From JAWLBW01 sp041687475 (lineage in GTDB: Bacteria; J088; JAWLBW01), in the NCBI GenBank assembly GCA_041687475.1, contig JAWLBW010000155.1:1-10378 (forward strand): 10,378 nt of DNA, written 5' to 3'. The position numbers were made by a program, and so were the translations under genes. Below the pieces are notes generated by a model. It saw nothing but the letters and a program-made list of their open reading frames with translations, was not told the origin of the DNA and did not search any database. This document shows, in pieces, positions 7,017 to 10,378 of this stretch (positions are counted from its first letter, which is position 1; each line of letters begins with the position of its first letter).

Positions 7017-7283
7017 TCAAGGCCGGGCCTCGAAAATATCGTCCTTCAGGGTGTCCTGAATGCGGGCCGTATAACTCGGCGCCTTGCTTTTCAGGTCTTC
7101 GCTCAATGAGACGCGGCTTGACCGCTGCAGAATGTAACTCGCCTGGGGTTTCTGGAGCTCGCCCTCGACGGTAATCGCGTCGAGACGAATGGTGTTGCTC
7201 TTGCCCGCCTGTTGGGCCAGCACAGAAGACGCCTGCCCCAGCCCCGCGACGAGCAGCAATGCGATGACGATGTTCCTAGCCAT
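7017..7283 (-). CDS. Small exported protein in the GltF position
   Basis: This is an 88-residue protein. Residues 1-23 are a typical Sec signal peptide (MARNIVIALLLVAGLG...SVLA before QQ), so the mature part is only about 65 residues and periplasmic or surface-attached. The mature chain has the segment VEGELQKPQASYILQRSS, which recalls short proteins encoded beside AgmX/PglI genes, and an acidic-basic C-terminal helix. ATG 7283 is chosen because the signal peptide begins exactly there; the frame can be extended to a TTG at 7322, but this would add 13 residues in front of the signal. No clear Shine-Dalgarno is seen, so translation may depend on the upstream lipoprotein gene, whose stop is 35 bases away. 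It ends 26 bases before the GltG-like gene. By position it corresponds to GltF; sequence alone is too short to prove this. Confidence 0.78.
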   Translation of the reverse strand: MARNIVIALLLVAGLGQASSVLAQQAGKSNTIRLDAITVEGELQKPQASYILQRSSRVSLSEDLKSKAPSYTARIQDTLKDDIFEARP

Positions 7284-7318
7284 GCGAGTAGTTGATCTTA
7301 GCACAATCGGCAGGGTGA

Positions 7319-9400
7319 TCAAGGGGTTGCCTCCACGCCGCTTTCCTGCTCGGCTGCTGCGTCTCCGGTATCGAGGCCGGGTTCGGGGGCCTCGAGAATC
7401 GACTGTTCGGCCTGCGCCTCGAGTTCGGCGATGGACGGATCTTCGTCGCTCGCCGCCGGAGCATCGGTATCGCCTTGTTCCGAGACCGGAACGACCTCGG
7501 CGGGTTCTTCCGATTCTGTTTCCGCCTGGGCTGTTTCCTCAATGGCCGACGGAGTCTCTTCCACGCCGGTGGTTTCCTCGACCGCAGGTGGCGCGTCCTC
7601 GAGTTCTTCGCTCGGAAGAGCTTCAGCGGGCGCCTCGGCGGCTTCCACCGATTCCGGGGCCTCGTCGACGGGTGCCGGCGGTGCAGATTCGACGGGTTCC
7701 CCGCCGGCTTCGACTTCGGCCGCAGGCTCGTCGGCCGCAGGTTCCGGAGCCGATGCCGGCGGCGTGTCGTCGCCCAGCGTGCCGAGATCCTCTTCTGCGG
7801 TCACCGGCATGGGTTCGGCCGTCTGGCCGTCGAGTTCGGCTTCCTGTTCGCTTGCGGGCGGCGCTTCGTCGCCCAAGGCCCCGAGATCATCTTCGGCGGC
7901 CACGGGCATGGGCTCGGACGTTGGGCCGGCGTCTTCAAGCGCCTGCGGTTCTTCGCCTTGCGAACCTTCCGGGGCCGGCTCGTTTCCGGCCGAAGCTTCG
8001 ACGTCTTCACTGGTAACCGAGGCCTCTTCCAACACCGGTGGCGCCTCCGCAGGCGACGAGACCTCGGTGCCCGACTCGGCCACGGCAGGCTCCGTGCCCT
8101 GCCCTGCATAGCCGACCCCGGCTTCCGCGGTCGCATCATCTGCATACGCATACCCGGTTTCGCCGGTAACGGCATCGGCCATGGCGGCGTCGGTTACCGC
8201 AGCGGGCATGGTTTCGGCCGTGGCCGCAGCCGCAGCAGCCTCGGCAGCAGCCGCAGCCTCGGCAGCGGCCCGGGCTTCCTCCTCCTGACGCTTCTGCTCG
8301 GCTAGCGCCGCCTCGGTCTCGAGACGACGCCGTTCCTGCTCTTCGAATTCCACCTTCCACGCTTCGAGGCGGGTCAGGCGCTCTTCGACCTCGGCCGACA
8401 TGGCGCGGGGAAAATCGGGACGCCCGCGAAACTCGTTCCACACAACAATGGCTTCGGTGAAGTTGCGGGCGTAGTCGTCGTGCAGCACGCCCCTGTTGTA
8501 GTGGGCTTCGAGCATCGACGGGTTGATCTCAAGGGCCTTGCGGTAATCTTCGGCGGCTTCGTCGAAACGGCCCATCTTGCGCAGCGCGACCCCCCGGTTC
8601 ACGTAAGCCTGGGCATAGTTGACGTCGGCGGCAAGGGCCTTGTCGAAGAACTCGAGCGCCTGTTGCGGTTCGTCCTTGCGCAGGGCCACGAGCCCGAGGC
8701 CGCTGAGCGCGGGAACGTTGGTGGTGTCGATGGAAACCGCCTTCTGAAACTCGGCTTCGGCCTGCAACAACCGGTCGGTCTGCATGTAAACCTGCCCCAC
8801 CGAGCTGCGCAGAACGGCGTCGTCGGGGTTGTCGCGCAACAGCTCGTTGAGCACGGTCAGGGCCATGTCGTAGTGGCCGCGGTCGTAGTAAATCAGGCCG
8901 ACGTTCAGTTTGGCCCCGTAAATGACACCGTACTTGCGGGTAATGGCAATGCTCTGCCGCAGCGACTCGTCGAGGCGGCCGGTCATACGGTACAGGCCGG
9001 CCAGGTTGGTTCGCGCGCGCGGATCGTCGACGCCGGCCTGAAAGAGCTCTTCGAGCACTTGAATGGCGGTTTCGTAATTGCCGCGCGAGCGGAACAGGTC
9101 GGCCAGGTTCACCGCCGCCGGCACATGGGTCGGCTGAATGATGAGCGCCTGGCGGTAATTGTGCTCGGCCTTGTCGAGGCGGCCGTCCTGACCGAAGCGA
9201 ATGGCCAGGTCGTAGAAGGCGTCGGCGTTCTCGGGCTGGGCCCTGGTGAGCTGCTCGAGGTACTCGCGCGACCCCGGAGGCGCCGTAACCGCCTGCGCAT
9301 AGCCCTCTTCGCCGCGCATCGACTCGCGCCCCCCCGTACAGGCGGCGAGGCCCATGGCAAGCAGCAGGAACAACAGCGAGAGACGGTTCTCAACGCGCAC
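7319..9400 (-). CDS. TPR outer-membrane-type lipoprotein with long acidic Pro/Ala tail (GltE/AglT-like)
   Basis: This is a 693-residue lipoprotein. The signal peptide ends in the lipobox LAAC with C21; Thr at +2 favours the outer membrane. Residues about 56-325 hold roughly eight TPR units (for example AFYDLAIRFGQDGRLDKAEH, LNVGLIYYDRGHYDMAL, AYVNRGVALRKMGRFDEAAE), a protein-binding scaffold. Residues 337-397 form a charged helix turning into an Ala-rich stretch (AEAAAAAEAAAAAATAE). From about 400 to the end the chain is low-complexity, rich in Glu, Ala, Pro and Ser, acidic, and contains a 33-residue direct repeat. The start is GTG 9400, with GAGGTG at 9405-9410, overlapping the end of the upstream TPR gene by 11 bases. 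The TPR lipoprotein placed between a GltD-like and a GltF-like gene matches AglT (GltE) of Myxococcus, which is essential for gliding; the long tail is not something I know from AglT and may be lineage-specific. Confidence 0.88.
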   Translation of the reverse strand: MRVENRLSLLFLLLAMGLAACTGGRESMRGEEGYAQAVTAPPGSREYLEQLTRAQPENADAFYDLAIRFGQDGRLDKAEHNYRQALIIQPTHVPAAVNLADLFRSRGNYETAIQVLEELFQAGVDDPRARTNLAGLYRMTGRLDESLRQSIAITRKYGVIYGAKLNVGLIYYDRGHYDMALTVLNELLRDNPDDAVLRSSVGQVYMQTDRLLQAEAEFQKAVSIDTTNVPALSGLGLVALRKDEPQQALEFFDKALAADVNYAQAYVNRGVALRKMGRFDEAAEDYRKALEINPSMLEAHYNRGVLHDDYARNFTEAIVVWNEFRGRPDFPRAMSAEVEERLTRLEAWKVEFEEQERRRLETEAALAEQKRQEEEARAAAEAAAAAEAAAAAATAETMPAAVTDAAMADAVTGETGYAYADDATAEAGVGYAGQGTEPAVAESGTEVSSPAEAPPVLEEASVTSEDVEASAGNEPAPEGSQGEEPQALEDAGPTSEPMPVAAEDDLGALGDEAPPASEQEAELDGQTAEPMPVTAEEDLGTLGDDTPPASAPEPAADEPAAEVEAGGEPVESAPPAPVDEAPESVEAAEAPAEALPSEELEDAPPAVEETTGVEETPSAIEETAQAETESEEPAEVVPVSEQGDTDAPAASDEDPSIAELEAQAEQSILEAPEPGLDTGDAAAEQESGVEATP
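7755..7922 (-). repeat. In-frame 99-base-period duplication inside the lipoprotein tail
   Basis: The segment 7755-7823 recurs at 7854-7922 with an offset of 99 bases. In protein it gives two copies of EPMPV-AAEDDLGALGDEAPPAS-like sequence (residues about 496-518 and 529-550) differing by a few conservative changes. The conserved core is PMPV, AE, DLG, LGD and PPAS. It probably arose by internal tandem duplication, with some drift since. Confidence 0.75.
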
Positions 9401-10378
9401 GTTGCACCTCGACCGGGGGTTCGATGACCATTCCCTCGCCCGAGAGATAGAGGGCGGGCGTGGTACCGGCGCGCAGAATGCGATCCTGCGCGCGCGTCAG
9501 CTTCACGGCTTCGGGCTTCTTGCCCCCTTCGACCTCGGAGCCCGCATAGACGACCCTGCCCTCGCGAATGGCGTAGGCGGGGTTGTTGTCCATGGTAGAA
9601 CCGAAGCGGTAGAAGAATTCGTTTCTTCCACTCACGAAAAGTTCCTTGGCCTTCGGGCGTTCAAGGTTGGGATTCAACCTGCGCAAACGCTCGCGGGCCA
9701 GCTCCGTCCACTCGTTCTCCACACCGTTCTTCAGCGCGGCATCGAGGGTTTTCTGAAACGCCTGGAGGGCCTTGTCTTCGATGGGGAAAGCCTGATCCTG
9801 CAGTTCGAGCTGGTAAATTTCGGCTTCAACCTCGTCGAGCTCAGGCGGCACCGGCGCTTCAAACAGCGTGTTGGCGAAATTCTGGTACGCGTCGCCGATG
9901 TAATAGAGGGCCGCCGTGGCCCAGCCCGGATCGCCGTAGGTTACGACTTTGGTGAAGTTGCCCACCACCTTCTGCAACAGCTTGGCCTTCTGCTCGAGCT
10001 GCCTTGCCATGCGCGCCGCCGGTAGCTGCAGCTTGAGTTCCTGGTACTCGACATAGGCATCGCTGGCCTCGAGGAAGGCGCCATGCGCCCCGAAAGCGGG
10101 GGGAACGGCCTTACCCTTGGCCACTTCACGATCGTAAACCGCGCGGGTTTCGATAATCAGCCGACGGGCCCGGCCCGGGTCGCCCATGTTCTCGACCGCC
10201 TGCGCCCATTTGTAATGGGCCTCGACAAGCAGCTCCTTGGGCTCCCACGGACCACGGATATAGTTCTCGAACACCGAGGCGGCTTCGGCCCAGTTGCCGT
10301 TCTTGAAGTAGGTATCGCCGGCGAAGAAAAGGACCTGCGCCGTATCGTCGCGCTCCTTGTAGCGCTGCACGTACTCGA
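9390..10378 (-). CDS. TPR-rich protein, C-terminal part (GltD/AgmU-like; 5' end outside window)
   Basis: The frame is open to the right edge, and the GTG at 10370 is an internal Val codon (preceding codons read Glu-Tyr), so only the last 329 or so codons are present. The chain is largely helical with TPR-like units: AQVLFFAGDTYFKNGNWAEA near the beginning, LVEAHYKWAQAVENMGDPGRA, and AALYYIGDAYQNFANTLFEA in the middle. Then come PVPPELDEVEAEIYQLELQDQAFP..DKALQAFQKTLDAALKNG and ELARERLRRLNP, a closing pattern I associate with AgmU/GltD-type TPR proteins of Deltaproteobacteria. The last 100 residues (KAKELFVSGRNEFFYRFGST to VEVQRAR) are beta-like and not TPR. Its stop overlaps the start of the lipoprotein gene by 11 bases, so the two are translationally coupled. 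AgmU is a large periplasmic TPR scaffold of gliding motility; here size and signal peptide cannot be checked. Plain TPR protein is certain, the GltD assignment is inference from order and from this C-terminal pattern. Confidence 0.82.
   Translation of the reverse strand, partial: EYVQRYKERDDTAQVLFFAGDTYFKNGNWAEAASVFENYIRGPWEPKELLVEAHYKWAQAVENMGDPGRARRLIIETRAVYDREVAKGKAVPPAFGAHGAFLEASDAYVEYQELKLQLPAARMARQLEQKAKLLQKVVGNFTKVVTYGDPGWATAALYYIGDAYQNFANTLFEAPVPPELDEVEAEIYQLELQDQAFPIEDKALQAFQKTLDAALKNGVENEWTELARERLRRLNPNLERPKAKELFVSGRNEFFYRFGSTMDNNPAYAIREGRVVYAGSEVEGGKKPEAVKLTRAQDRILRAGTTPALYLSGEGMVIEPPVEVQRAR
9405..9410 (-). promoter_or_regulatory. Ribosome binding site of the TPR lipoprotein gene
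   Basis: On the minus strand GAGGTG stands 4 bases before the GTG at 9400, inside the end of the upstream TPR gene. It supports the GTG start, which is also needed for the N-terminal part of the signal peptide; the next ATG (inside the hydrophobic stretch) would destroy it. Confidence 0.55.

Noticed and set aside
5314..7059. Plus-strand frame of 581 codons opposite the GltG-like and 210-residue genes
   Set aside because: The product is Arg/His/Gly/Ala-rich without domains, and the opposite strand has signal peptide, membrane helix, a Shine-Dalgarno and a family domain.
7284..7322. TTG at 7322 as start of the small exported protein
   Set aside because: It would put 13 extra residues before a well-formed signal peptide; ATG 7283 is better.
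7755..7922. CRISPR-like direct repeats
   Set aside because: Only two diverged copies, in frame, inside a coding region, with no spacer structure.
8480..9427. Plus-strand frame of 315 codons opposite the TPR lipoprotein
   Set aside because: Antisense to the TPR repeats; its own pattern mirrors the repeat periodicity of the real gene.

Overview
The window (10,378 bases, clearly GC-rich with GC-rich third codon positions) looks like chromosomal DNA of a Gram-negative bacterium with a double membrane. It carries two lipoproteins, a TonB-like trans-envelope protein and several exported proteins. The protein set (an AgmX/PglI-type protein followed and preceded by TPR and small exported partners) is best known from Myxococcota and other former Deltaproteobacteria, so I infer a member of that broad group; the species cannot be named from the sequence.

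Left part, + strand (1-3344): a compact cluster of three genes with gaps of 11 and 3 bases. It holds the 3' part of rtcB (RNA ligase; its 5' end lies outside the window), a complete polX (family X DNA polymerase fused to a PHP exonuclease domain) and a DUF72/YecE-like protein. All three look intact and likely share one transcript with a nucleic-acid repair theme.

Middle (3345-3937): about 590 bases between the ends of the two convergent gene clusters. It contains no confident gene. It does contain a four-unit GACGGCG-type heptamer run, several short palindromes, a repeated 12-mer, and a minus-strand stretch (about 3430-3552) with coding-like composition and a hydrophobic segment that may be a small membrane protein or a gene remnant.

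Right part, - strand (10378 down to 3938): six genes read in one direction. In transcription order they are: a TPR protein (only its C-terminal 329 codons are in the window), an outer-membrane-type TPR lipoprotein with a very long acidic Pro/Ala tail, a small exported protein, a cytoplasmic-domain/TM/TonB-C-like protein of the AgmX/PglI family, a 210-residue exported protein of unknown function, and a two-domain rhodanese with a lipoprotein-like signal. The first four match in order and architecture the GltD-GltE-GltF-GltG core of the Myxococcus gliding machine and its sporulation paralogue Nfs. I infer a trans-envelope, probably motor-driven machine. Junctions are tight (11-base overlap, 35, 26 and 1 base gaps), so co-expression is likely. 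The rhodanese, after an 88-base gap, may be part of the same transcript or an attached accessory gene.
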